A stretch of 64,000 nucleotides of DNA, taken from contig NZ_BNEA01000015.1 in assembly GCF_016860525.1 (NCBI RefSeq), forward strand, positions 2,666,001 to 2,730,000, read 5' to 3'. Numbering within the stretch: the first letter of the stretch is position 1; every line of letters starts with the position of its first letter. The notes beneath the pieces were generated by a model. The model ran no database searches. It was not told the DNA's origin and saw only the letters and a program-made list of their open reading frames with translations. The position numbers were made by a program, and so were the translations under genes. The DNA is from Streptomyces rubradiris. GTDB lineage: Bacteria; Actinomycetota; Actinomycetes; Streptomycetales; Streptomycetaceae. Positions 15,716 to 23,733 of this stretch are shown here, piece by piece.

Positions 15716-18382
15716 TCAGATCACCGGGTCGGTCGTGGACGGGGCCGGGTTGGTCGCGGAGGCCGTGGTGGCGCCGGTGGAGCCGGAGGTCGTCGTGCCG
15801 GTGGTGTCGCCGGACGTGGCGCCGCCGGTGTCGGTGGTGCCGCCCGTCGTCCCGCCCGTGGACGTACCGTCCGTCGAGCCGCCGGTGGTCTCCCCCGTCG
15901 TACCGGTGGTGCCGCCCGTCTCGGTGCCCGTCGTCCCGCCCGTGGACGAGCCGTCCGTCGAGCCGCCGGTCGTCGTGCCGCCCGTCGGCGTGCCCCCCGT
16001 CGAGCCGGTGGAGTCCCCGCCGCCGCTCCCGCTGGAGCCGCCGGGCGTGCCGCCCGTCGTACCGCCCGTGGACGAACCGCCCGACCCGCCGGGCCTCGGC
16101 GATGTCGACGGCGAACCGGGGGACGCGCCGGGCCGGGACGGCTCGCCACTCTCCGAGGGGTGGTACGTGGCCCTCGGCGGCGCGGGGTCGTCCGCCGTGC
16201 CGTACGTGCCGTCCGGACCCGGTGACGTGGGCCGGCCGCCGACCGCGCCGGTGTCCCCGGTGTCCGTCGGCTCCACTCCCGAGTCCCCGTCGCCCACTCC
16301 GGGGCTCGCCGACGGATTGGCGTCGACCTTGCCCTCCGGGTCCTGGCCGGCGCTGCCGGAGGACGTCATGCCGAGCGTGACGACCGTACCGAGCACGGCC
16401 GCGAGCAGGGCACCGGCACCCGCCGCCACCAGGTTGCGCCGGGCCAGCCGCCGCAGGCCGCCGCCCCGCGCCGCGGGTCGCGTCGCGGGTTCCGCCACCG
16501 GTGCCGCGGCCGGTGGCGCCACCGGCCGCGGCACCGGCTGGGTCAGCTGCCGGGTGAACTGGGTCTCGCCCGGGGAGCCGTAGGGCGCCGGCACCGGCAC
16601 GTCCTGACGCGCCTCCGCCGGCTCCTCGCGCACCGGAGCGGACGGCGGCGGCACGGACGGCCCCGGTACCGACCGCCCCGGCACCTCGCCGGCCCGGTCG
16701 GCGAGCAGGGCCAGCGCCCGGCGGCCGGCCACCGCGCCCCGCTTGTCCGCGAGCGCACCGCGCAGCCCGCTCGACGCCTCCAGCTCCGCGCGCGCCCGGC
16801 CGAACTGCCCGGAGCACAGCGCGAGGATGCCCAACTCGTGGTGGAAATAGGCTTGTTCCGCTACCTCGCCGCTCAGCCGGGCGGCCTCCGCGCCGGACCG
16901 CAGGGCCCGTTCCCAGGCACTCCAGTGCAGCCCCGCGGCGAAGGCGGGCGCCGCCGTACGCGCCAGCCGCACCGCGCCGCCCTCGTCGTCGGCGGCGGAC
17001 GACGACGCGCGCGGGACGACGGCGGCCAGCGCGGCCAGCACCGCGTCGGCCTCCGCGCACACCCGTTCCGGGGTGACCGAGGGGTGCCCGGCCCACCAGG
17101 CGTAGTGCCGGGCCGCGGTGAGGGCGTGCCCGGCCGCGTCGTCGGCGTATCCGGCGGCCTCCAGTTGGGTCCGCACACCGGCCGCGAGCCGGTAGCGGGA
17201 GCCGACCGGGGAGACCAGCCCGCAGCTCATCAACTCGCCGAGCGCCGCGTCGGCGTGGGTGTCGCCGACCAGGGCGGGCAGGTGCGCCTGGTGCGGCAGT
17301 TCGCCGCCGAGGGCCACCGCGAAGCGCAGGGCGGCCCGGGCGGAGGGGCTGAGCCGGGAGGCGAGCAGCGGGGCGGGCGCCGCCGCCTCGCCGAGGGAGG
17401 GCAGCGGTACCTCCTCTCCCGGCTCCACCGGCGCTTCGGCGGGCCTGCGGACGTCCTCGAAGACCCCGTACTCGTCCACCGCGCCGGTGCTGGCCCGCAG
17501 CCGGTCGCGCTGCCGGAGCAGGGCACCGGCCTGCACGAACCGCAGCGGCAGCCCCTCGGACTCGAACCACAGGTCGCCGGCCCAGTTGACCTCTTCCTCG
17601 GTGAGCGCCCGGCCGGCGGTCCGCTCCAGGACCGCCAGCCCGGCGGCCCGGTCGAGACCGCCGAGGAAGACCTCCTCCACGTCCGCCTCGGCGGAGGGCG
17701 CGGGCACGTCGGGCGTGACGGCGAACAGGAACGCGCACTCGGGGGTGGCGTCGAGCAGTTCGCCCAGGGCGGCGCCGCCGAACTCCAGGTCGTCCACGAC
17801 GACGACCGCGCCGATCTCCCCGACGAGGGCGCGGAGTTCGTCCGGATCGGGACGGTAGCCGGGGGCGTCGTGGACGGCGTGGAACAGGTCGTGCAGCAGG
17901 TCGCCGGGCGCCCGGCGGAAGCCGCTCAGCCGGACCACGCCGTCGGGGGCGAGGTCGCGGCAGTCCCCGGCGACCGCGTCGAGCAGCGCGGTGCGGCCGG
18001 AACCGGCCGGGCCGGTGAGGCGGACGGAGCGCCCGCGGGCCAGGAGCCGGGCCAGGCGCTCGCGCTCCTCCTGACGCTCCGGCACCTCGGGCGCGGCGGG
18101 GGCGGAACCGGCCGGTGCGGGCGGACGGGCCGCGAGCTCGATCTCGGCGCGCTCGACGGCGGTGCGCTTGGTGGCCCTGCCGGGGCGCTCGGCCGGCGGG
18201 CACGGCTCGATCTCGCTGCCGTCGACCGGATTGACGGTCAGTTGGAGATCGCCGCAGACCAGCCGCTCCATGCGGGCGGGCGCCGGCGCCGCCGGGGCGA
18301 GGTCGGAGGCGAGGGGGTCCCGGGACGGACGGCGGCGGTCCGCCTGGCCGTGGTCCTCGGGTCCCGGGTTGATCGGGTCCAT
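15716..18382 (-). CDS. STAND-like NTPase with TM segment and Gly/Thr/Ser tail
   Basis: This 888-residue protein of unknown role has a disordered N-terminus and a P-loop GPAGSGRT at 124-131, then a Walker B-like VVVVDDLEF: the layout of AAA/STAND regulatory ATPases. A helical repeat region follows (SARAALRFAVALGGELPHQ onward), resembling TPR/winged-helix parts of LuxR/SARP-type ATPases, but no DNA-binding domain is seen. One membrane span lies near 650-672 (VAAGAGALLAAVLGTVVTLG). The last 216 residues, presumably outside the cell, are mostly Gly/Thr/Ser repeats. The ATG at 18382 has GGGGAG upstream. It lies downstream of a STAS gene on the same strand. Confidence 0.75.
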   Translation of the reverse strand: MDPINPGPEDHGQADRRRPSRDPLASDLAPAAPAPARMERLVCGDLQLTVNPVDGSEIEPCPPAERPGRATKRTAVERAEIELAARPPAPAGSAPAAPEVPERQEERERLARLLARGRSVRLTGPAGSGRTALLDAVAGDCRDLAPDGVVRLSGFRRAPGDLLHDLFHAVHDAPGYRPDPDELRALVGEIGAVVVVDDLEFGGAALGELLDATPECAFLFAVTPDVPAPSAEADVEEVFLGGLDRAAGLAVLERTAGRALTEEEVNWAGDLWFESEGLPLRFVQAGALLRQRDRLRASTGAVDEYGVFEDVRRPAEAPVEPGEEVPLPSLGEAAAPAPLLASRLSPSARAALRFAVALGGELPHQAHLPALVGDTHADAALGELMSCGLVSPVGSRYRLAAGVRTQLEAAGYADDAAGHALTAARHYAWWAGHPSVTPERVCAEADAVLAALAAVVPRASSSAADDEGGAVRLARTAAPAFAAGLHWSAWERALRSGAEAARLSGEVAEQAYFHHELGILALCSGQFGRARAELEASSGLRGALADKRGAVAGRRALALLADRAGEVPGRSVPGPSVPPPSAPVREEPAEARQDVPVPAPYGSPGETQFTRQLTQPVPRPVAPPAAAPVAEPATRPAARGGGLRRLARRNLVAAGAGALLAAVLGTVVTLGMTSSGSAGQDPEGKVDANPSASPGVGDGDSGVEPTDTGDTGAVGGRPTSPGPDGTYGTADDPAPPRATYHPSESGEPSRPGASPGSPSTSPRPGGSGGSSTGGTTGGTPGGSSGSGGGDSTGSTGGTPTGGTTTGGSTDGSSTGGTTGTETGGTTGTTGETTGGSTDGTSTGGTTGGTTDTGGATSGDTTGTTTSGSTGATTASATNPAPSTTDPVI

Positions 18383-18555
18383 GGGTTCAAGCTCCCCAAA
18401 AGCGTCGTGTGCCCGTGTTGTGGCCCTCCCGGCCTCGTCGCACACCGCGCTGTCGCTTCTGGTCCGGGCCCGCTCGGCAGAGGGTCGCGAGACGGCGGGC
18501 GACCGCACCTTAAACCGTCACCGGGTCCGGGCGACAGGGCAGGGTGCCCCGCGGT

Positions 18556-18575
18556 CCGAGACGTCACGGTCTCGG
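18556..18575 (-). terminator. Hairpin after STAS gene
   Basis: CCGAGAC (18556-18562) pairs with GTCTCGG (18569-18575) around a 6-nt loop, 86 nt past the STAS stop. No U-tract follows, so termination is only possible. Confidence 0.35.
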
Positions 18576-18660
18576 GAGGATTGCCCCCGTCGTACGGTTC
18601 GGCGATCGCGCCCGGTCCGGCCGGACCCCGCCTGGTACGCGCCGCGCCCCCGCGGGTGCC

Positions 18661-18984
18661 TCACACCCGGGGCAGCGACTCCACGCCGATGCCGCCCTCG
18701 ATGGCGAGGATGCGGTGCAGCCGGGTGGCCACCAGCAGGCGCTGCATCTGCGGGGGCACGCCCCGCAGCACCAGCCGGCGCCCGCAGCGGCCGGCCCGCC
18801 GGTGGGCGCCCATGATCACGCCGAGTCCGGTGGCGTCCCAGGAATCCAGTTCGGACAGGTCGAGCACCAGGTCGCCGACTCCGGTGTCGACGGCCGAGTG
18901 CAGGGCCGTACGGGCGTCCGCCGCGCTGCGGACGTCGAGGCGGCCCCCGACGACCAGCTCGGCGTGGTCGCCCCTGATGTGCAT
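18661..18984 (-). CDS. STAS-domain anti-sigma factor antagonist-like protein
   Basis: This 107-residue single STAS domain resembles RsbV/SpoIIAA, which free a sigma factor by binding its anti-sigma kinase when dephosphorylated. It begins MHIRGDHAELVVGGRLDVRSA. The phospho-site loop reads LDSWDATGLGV: the usual D-S-(S/T)-G becomes D-A-T-G, leaving only Thr as acceptor. The ATG at 18984 has GGGGAG about 8 nt upstream. No kinase or sigma gene is adjacent. The membrane NTPase lies downstream. Confidence 0.85.
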   Translation of the reverse strand: MHIRGDHAELVVGGRLDVRSAADARTALHSAVDTGVGDLVLDLSELDSWDATGLGVIMGAHRRAGRCGRRLVLRGVPPQMQRLLVATRLHRILAIEGGIGVESLPRV

Positions 18985-19097
18985 ATGCGCTCCCCGTTGA
19001 GTGCGGTTGGCGTACTCGGTGACGGATGCTGTGCCCCGTCTGACTGTGCGGGTGGCGGTGCGGTTGCTGCTTGTCAGCAAACCGATACCGAATTCAC

Positions 19098-19120
19098 CCC
19101 CGGGAGTGATACTCCCGGGG
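19098..19120 (-). terminator. Terminator hairpin after 3-hydroxybutyryl-CoA dehydrogenase
   Basis: A perfect 10-bp stem (CCCCGGGAGT with ACTCCCGGGG) with a 3-nt loop lies 20 nt past the stop codon at 19141 on the minus strand. Confidence 0.65.
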
Positions 19121-19140
19121 ACTGTGCGGCGGCGTGGGGC

Positions 19141-19989
19141 TCAGTACCTGTAAAAGCCCTGCCCGCTCTTGCGGCCGATGTCACCGGCGTCCACCATCCG
19201 GCGCATCAGCTCCGGCGGGGCGAACTTCTCGTCCTGGGACTCGGTGTAGATGTTGCTCGTGGCGTGCAGCAGGATGTCCACGCCGGTGAGGTCGGCGGTG
19301 GCGAGCGGGCCCATGGCGTGGCCGAAGCCCAGCTTGCAGGCGAGGTCGATGTCCTCGGCGGTGGCGACGCCGGACTCGTAGAGCTTGGTCGCCTCCACCA
19401 CGAGGGCGGAGATCAGCCGGGTGGTGACGAAGCCGGCCACGTCCCGGTTGACGACGATGCAGGTCTTGCCGACGGACTCGGCGAACTCCCGGGCGGTGGC
19501 GAGGGTCTCGTCGCTGGTCTTGTAACCGCGGACGAGTTCGACGAGCTTCATCATCGGCACCGGCGAGAAGAAGTGGACGCCGACGACCCGTTCGGGGTGC
19601 TCGGTGGCCGCCGCGATCTTGGTGATCGGGATGGCCGAGGTGTTGGAGGCGAGCACGGTGTCCTCGCGCACGAGCTTGTCGAGCGCGCGGAAGATCTCGT
19701 GCTTGACCTCCAGCTTCTCGAAGACGGCCTCCACCACGACGTCCGCGTCGGCGGCGGCGTCGAGGTCGGTGGTGGGGGTGATGCGCGCGAGGGCGGCCTC
19801 GGCGTCCTCGGCGGCCAGCTTGCCCTTGCTCACGAACTTGTCGTACGAGGCCCTGATGCCGTCGGTGCCGCGCCCGAGCGCCTCGTCGGTGACGTCCCGC
19901 AGCACGACCTCCCAGCCCGCCTGCGCGGCGACCTGAGCGATACCGGATCCCATGAGCCCGGCCCCGATGACGGCAAGCTTCCGTGCCAC
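19141..19989 (-). CDS. 3-hydroxybutyryl-CoA dehydrogenase
   Basis: This NAD(P)-dependent oxidoreductase (282 aa) interconverts acetoacetyl-CoA and 3-hydroxybutyryl-CoA. The Rossmann motif GAGLMGSGIAQ is at about residues 9-19. The catalytic His lies in HFFSPVPMMKLVELV, and GFGHAMGPLATADLTG forms the C-terminal helical domain. The GTG start (protein begins MARKLAVIGAG) is chosen because AGGGGAG precedes it; an upstream in-frame extension is not conserved. It is likely part of the butyryl-CoA/ethylmalonyl-CoA route together with the thiolase at 2326. Confidence 0.95.
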   Translation of the reverse strand: MARKLAVIGAGLMGSGIAQVAAQAGWEVVLRDVTDEALGRGTDGIRASYDKFVSKGKLAAEDAEAALARITPTTDLDAAADADVVVEAVFEKLEVKHEIFRALDKLVREDTVLASNTSAIPITKIAAATEHPERVVGVHFFSPVPMMKLVELVRGYKTSDETLATAREFAESVGKTCIVVNRDVAGFVTTRLISALVVEATKLYESGVATAEDIDLACKLGFGHAMGPLATADLTGVDILLHATSNIYTESQDEKFAPPELMRRMVDAGDIGRKSGQGFYRY

Positions 19990-20114
19990 TCCGACTCCCC
20001 TTAGAACGCCCTGAACGTCTGCCTCTCCGGCGGACCATAGCGCTCCGGGAGCGCCGTGTGACCGGTAAGTAACGCGCGTCACGTCTCAATTGACGGACAT
20101 CACACCGGCAGGGG

Positions 20115-20756
20115 TCAGGCGGCGCCTCGGACGGCGTAGTTGAGGACCTTTTCGCTCAACAGGTCCTCGATGTCGTCCATCAGGACGAGCACCTCTCGTG
20201 ATACTTCGGCCGGTTTGCGGCCGGCGACCATCTCGCGGCCGATGGTGACGAAGACGGCCTGGTGGACCCAGCAGATCTGACCGGCCATCAGGTCCGGCAG
20301 CGGGTCGTCGGGGGCGGCGCCGGTCTCCTCGCGCAGGGTCGCCTCCAGGATGTCGTGGGTCTCCTGTTGCAGGCTCCACAGCCGCGAACGCAGCGCCGGC
20401 GCCTCGTGGATGACCCGCATGAAGCGGTCGTAGCCCGCCATCAGGCCGACCCGGGGCGAGACGGCCTCGACCTCCGAGCGCAGTTCGCGCAGGACGGCAC
20501 GGGCGGCGGACTCCCCCACGTCCCGGCCGCGGACCCAGCGGGCGAGCCGGTCGGCCACGCCGGCCGAGCGGTCGAAGAAGAGGTCCTCCTTGGCGGGGAA
20601 GTAGTTGTAGACGGTGTTGACGGAGACGTTCGCCGCCTCGGCGATCTCCGCGACGGTCACCGCCTCGAAGCCGCGCTCCAGGAACAGCCCGGTGGCGACA
20701 TCCGAGATGTACTGCCGGGTCTGCCTCTTCTTCCGCTCCCTGAGCCCCTCAGCCAT
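20115..20756 (-). CDS. TetR-family transcriptional regulator
   Basis: This 213-residue repressor-type protein has an N-terminal helix-turn-helix, VTVAEIAEAANVSVNTVYNYFPAKEDLFFDR. The C-terminal ligand domain is helical and family-specific. It is divergent from an ABC drug exporter with only 79 nt between starts, the classic layout for local repression released by the exported compound. Confidence 0.93.
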   Translation of the reverse strand: MAEGLRERKKRQTRQYISDVATGLFLERGFEAVTVAEIAEAANVSVNTVYNYFPAKEDLFFDRSAGVADRLARWVRGRDVGESAARAVLRELRSEVEAVSPRVGLMAGYDRFMRVIHEAPALRSRLWSLQQETHDILEATLREETGAAPDDPLPDLMAGQICWVHQAVFVTIGREMVAGRKPAEVSREVLVLMDDIEDLLSEKVLNYAVRGAA

Positions 20757-20835
20757 GCCCTCATCCTAACTTCACTGGTCTCGATGAAAAATTGGGGTCG
20801 TTGCAAATTTTCAGAGACTCTGTTTTTCTGAGGGC
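20757..20835. promoter_or_regulatory. Divergent tetR / ABC exporter control region
   Basis: This 79-nt, relatively AT-rich spacer contains the inverted repeat CAGAG-A-CTCTG (20812-20822), 14 nt before the exporter start. The repeat is a candidate TetR operator; its 5-bp arms are short, so it may be only part of the site. Confidence 0.45.
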
Positions 20836-21621
20836 ATGGCAGCAGTCATCAGCACGTCGGGCCTCGCCCGCACCTTCCAGACGAGGTCCGGTCCCGTCGA
20901 GGCCGTACGCGGCATCGACCTCACCGTCCACGAGGGCGAGATCCTCGGCTTCCTCGGCCCCAACAGCGCCGGCAAGACGACCACCCTGCGGATGCTCACC
21001 ACCCTGCTGGAGCCGACCGGCGGCGCGGCCACCGTGGCCGGCCGCGACCTCGTGGCCGACCCCGCCGGGGTGCGCCGGGTCAGCGGCTACGTCGCCCAGT
21101 CCGGCGGAGTGGACCCGCAGATCACCGTGCGGGAAGAGCTGGTCACCCAGGGCCGGCTGTACCGCCTGCCGAAGGCGCGGGCCGTCGCCCGCGCCGCCGA
21201 ACTGGCCGCCGAGCTGGACCTCACCGAGTTCCTGGACCGCAAGACCGGCGCGCTCTCCGGCGGCCAGCGGCGCCGCCTGGACATCGCGATGGCGCTCACC
21301 CACCACCCGAAGGTGCTCTTCCTGGACGAGCCGACGACCGGGCTCGACCCCGGCAGCCGCGCCGACCTGTGGGCCCTGGTCCGCCGGCTGCGCGACGAGC
21401 ACGGCACGACCGTCTTCCTGACCACCCACTACCTGGACGAGGCCGACGCCCTCGCCGACCGCCTCGTGATCGTCGACCACGGCACGGTCGCCGCCGAGGG
21501 CACCCCGGGCGCGCTCAAGCTCCGCTACGGCGGCTCGCTCGACGCCACCCTCCAGGACACCTTCCTCGCGATCACCGGCCGCGGCCCCGCCCCTGCCGAC
21601 ACCGCCCCCGTCGCCGTATAA
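20836..21621 (+). CDS. DrrA-type ABC exporter ATPase
   Basis: This 261-residue ATPase of the daunorubicin-resistance type has signature LSGGQRRRLD, Walker B VLFLDEPTTGLD and switch His TTHYLDEADALADR. Walker A reads GPNSAGKTT where most relatives have GPNGAGKTT; the catalytic Lys is kept. It couples with the permease 24 nt downstream and is divergent from the TetR gene. Probable role: efflux of a toxic hydrophobic compound. Confidence 0.92.
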   Translation: MAAVISTSGLARTFQTRSGPVEAVRGIDLTVHEGEILGFLGPNSAGKTTTLRMLTTLLEPTGGAATVAGRDLVADPAGVRRVSGYVAQSGGVDPQITVREELVTQGRLYRLPKARAVARAAELAAELDLTEFLDRKTGALSGGQRRRLDIAMALTHHPKVLFLDEPTTGLDPGSRADLWALVRRLRDEHGTTVFLTTHYLDEADALADRLVIVDHGTVAAEGTPGALKLRYGGSLDATLQDTFLAITGRGPAPADTAPVAV

Positions 21622-21645
21622 GCCGTACAAGGAGATCCGGAAACG

Positions 21646-22395
21646 ATGCTGCTCCACGACACGGCCCTCATCTACGGCCGCTACATCCGCCAGTCCCTGC
21701 GCTCCCGCTTCGCCCTGCTCTTCGGCGTGCTGACACCACTGCTGTACCTGCTCTTCTTCGGCCCGCTGCTCACGGACCTGCCGCTGGGCGGGCGGGGCAG
21801 CTCCTGGCAGGTGCTGGTCCCCGGGCTGCTGCTCCAGCTGGGACTCTTCGGCGCCCTGTTCGCCGGGTTCACGGTCATCATCGAGAAGGGGCAGGGGGTG
21901 GTGGAGCGGATGCGGGTGACCCCGGTCAGCCGGCTCGCCCTGCTGCTCGGCCGGGTACTGCGGGACGCCACCGTGTTCGTCTTCCAGGCGGTGCTGCTGG
22001 TGCTGGCCGCGCTGGTGATGGGTCTGCGCGCGCCACTGGCCGGCGTCCTGGTCGGCTTCGCCTTCGTGGCCCTGCTCACGGTCTCGCTGGCCTCGGTGTC
22101 GTACGCGCTCGGCATGAAGGTGCGCAGTCCGCAGGAGTTCGGCCCGCTGATCAACACGGTGTCGATGCCGTCGATGCTGCTGTCCGGCCTCATGCTCCCG
22201 ATGACCCTCGCGCCCGCCTGGCTGGACGTGCTGTCGCACTTCGTCCCGTTCCGCTATCTGGTGGACGCGGTCCGGGACGCCTACGTCGGCGACTACACGA
22301 GCGCGCACATGCTCTACGGGGCCCTGGTCGCCGTGGGCTTCACCGCGCTGGCCGTGACGGCGGGCACACGGGTGTTCCGGACGGCCGGATCGTAA
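21646..22395 (+). CDS. ABC-2 exporter permease (DrrB type)
   Basis: This 249-residue integral membrane protein has about six hydrophobic segments. RYIRQSLRSRFALLFGVLTPLLYLLFFG forms the N-terminal amphipathic helix and TM1; VVERMRVTPVSRLALLLGRVLRD is the conserved cytoplasmic loop. A strong AAGGAGA site sits ahead of the ATG. It works with the DrrA-type ATPase just upstream. Confidence 0.92.
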   Translation: MLLHDTALIYGRYIRQSLRSRFALLFGVLTPLLYLLFFGPLLTDLPLGGRGSSWQVLVPGLLLQLGLFGALFAGFTVIIEKGQGVVERMRVTPVSRLALLLGRVLRDATVFVFQAVLLVLAALVMGLRAPLAGVLVGFAFVALLTVSLASVSYALGMKVRSPQEFGPLINTVSMPSMLLSGLMLPMTLAPAWLDVLSHFVPFRYLVDAVRDAYVGDYTSAHMLYGALVAVGFTALAVTAGTRVFRTAGS

Positions 22396-22396
22396 C

Positions 22397-22408
22397 TACG
22401 CTGGCCGC
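22397..22408 (+). promoter_or_regulatory. Leaderless promoter of the adenosyltransferase gene
   Basis: TACGCT (22397-22402) lies 6 nt before the ATG, just after the permease stop, with no Shine-Dalgarno sequence. The gene probably has its own leaderless transcript. Confidence 0.5.
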
Positions 22409-22981
22409 ATGGTCAATCTGACGCGTATCTACACCAGGACCGGCGACCAGGGCACCACCAGCCTCGGCGACATGAGCCGGGTGCCCAAGACGGACCTCAG
22501 GATCGCCGCCTACGCCGACGCCAACGAGGCCAACGCGGTGATCGGCACGGCCATCGCGCTGGGCGGGCTGGCACAGGAGATCGTCACGGTCCTCACCCGC
22601 GTCCAGAACGACCTGTTCGACGTGGGCGCGGACCTGTCGACGCCGGTCGTGGAGAACCCCGAGTACCCGCCGCTGCGGGTCGAGCAGTTCTACGTCGACC
22701 GGCTGGAGGCGGACTGCGACCGGTTCAACGAGCGGCTGGAGAAGCTGCGCTCCTTCATCCTGCCGGGCGGCACCCCGGGCGCGGCCCTGCTGCACCAGGC
22801 CTGCACGGTCGTCCGCCGGGCCGAGCGCTCCACCTGGACGGCCCTTGAGGCACACGGCGAGACGATGAACCCGCTCACCGCGACCTACCTCAACCGCCTC
22901 TCCGACCTCCTGTTCATCCTGGCCCGCACCGCCAACCAGGAGACCGGGGACGTGCTGTGGGTTCCGGGCGGGGAGCGCTAG
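22409..22981 (+). CDS. Cob(I)alamin adenosyltransferase, PduO type
   Basis: This 190-residue ATP:corrinoid adenosyltransferase makes adenosylcobalamin. The ATP-binding N-terminus is TRIYTRTGDQGTTSLGD, and the conserved VRRAERSTW motif is present. Its product is the cofactor of methylmalonyl-CoA mutase, whose chaperone MeaB and partner epimerase lie 20 kb to the left. No cobalamin riboswitch precedes it. Confidence 0.95.
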   Translation: MVNLTRIYTRTGDQGTTSLGDMSRVPKTDLRIAAYADANEANAVIGTAIALGGLAQEIVTVLTRVQNDLFDVGADLSTPVVENPEYPPLRVEQFYVDRLEADCDRFNERLEKLRSFILPGGTPGAALLHQACTVVRRAERSTWTALEAHGETMNPLTATYLNRLSDLLFILARTANQETGDVLWVPGGER

Positions 22982-23012
22982 CCGCCGCGCGACGGGGCGC
23001 GGGCGGTGAGCG

Positions 23013-23582
23013 TCAGCGCCGCCCGGCCGGTTCCCGGTCGTCGCCCCGCTGCGGAGCCCGCTTCGGGAACACCGTGTAGCACCCCGCGATGAGTACGTTG
23101 ATGCCGATCAGCCACAGCATGCGCTGCTGCCACACCCGCAGCGAGCCGGTGCCGGCGGCGTCGCCGACGTACCAGACCGCCCCCTGGAGCAGGGCGAGCG
23201 CCACGACCGCGGCCAGGATCCAGCGGCCGGCGACCTTCCACTCGTGGACGGCGCGGGCGGTGCCGTACTTGGGCGGCTTCGCCGGGGGCGGGCCGCCTGC
23301 GAAGCGGTGGGCCACCCGGGCGTCCACCCACTTGATGGTGGAGTGACCGAGGCCGACGGTGAAGCCGATGTAGACCGCGGCCAGCCCGTGCCGCCAGTCC
23401 GGCTGCGCGCCGTGCTTCAAATCGATCGCCGTGGCGACGAAGAGCACGACCTCCAGCAGCGGTTCGCACAGCAGCAGCGCCAGTCCGGTGCGCGGCATCC
23501 GCAGCGCGTACCGGAAGGCCAGTCCGGCCGCCAGCAGCACCCAGAACGCCACCTCGCAGGCGATGACCAGGCCGACGATCAC
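23013..23582 (-). CDS. Integral membrane protein, function unknown
   Basis: This 189-residue protein has about four or five hydrophobic segments (IVGLVIACEVAFWVLLAAGLAF, TGLALLLCEPLLEVVLFVATAI, WILAAVVALALLQGAVWYV, MLWLIGINVLIAGCYTVF). A cytoplasmic-type loop contains HSTIKWVDARVAHRFAGGPPPAKPPKY. The GTG start follows GAGGGGAG. It is convergent with the adenosyltransferase and divergent from the chiS-like kinase. It is conserved in streptomycetes as far as I recall; I cannot assign a role. Confidence 0.8.
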   Translation of the reverse strand: MIVGLVIACEVAFWVLLAAGLAFRYALRMPRTGLALLLCEPLLEVVLFVATAIDLKHGAQPDWRHGLAAVYIGFTVGLGHSTIKWVDARVAHRFAGGPPPAKPPKYGTARAVHEWKVAGRWILAAVVALALLQGAVWYVGDAAGTGSLRVWQQRMLWLIGINVLIAGCYTVFPKRAPQRGDDREPAGRR

Positions 23583-23733
23583 GGTTCACTCCCCTCGTTT
23601 CCCCCTCCAGGGTCCCGGCCGGGCCGGGCGGCCGCGTCGTCGGCGCTGAGGAGAGTGCCGTAAGCGAAAGTCGCAGTCCCGCACCCTTCCCGGGGAGCAG
23701 GCGCGGCGGGCCGCGGCCGTGTTGGATGGGGGC

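Noticed and set aside
15721..16150. Tandem-looking GC repeats that could be taken for a CRISPR or minisatellite
   Set aside because: They encode the Gly/Thr/Ser tail of the STAND-like protein in frame; there are no unique spacers of equal length.
22396..22408. Cobalamin riboswitch before the adenosyltransferase gene
   Set aside because: Only 13 nt separate it from the permease stop; there is no room for the roughly 200-nt element and no B12 box.
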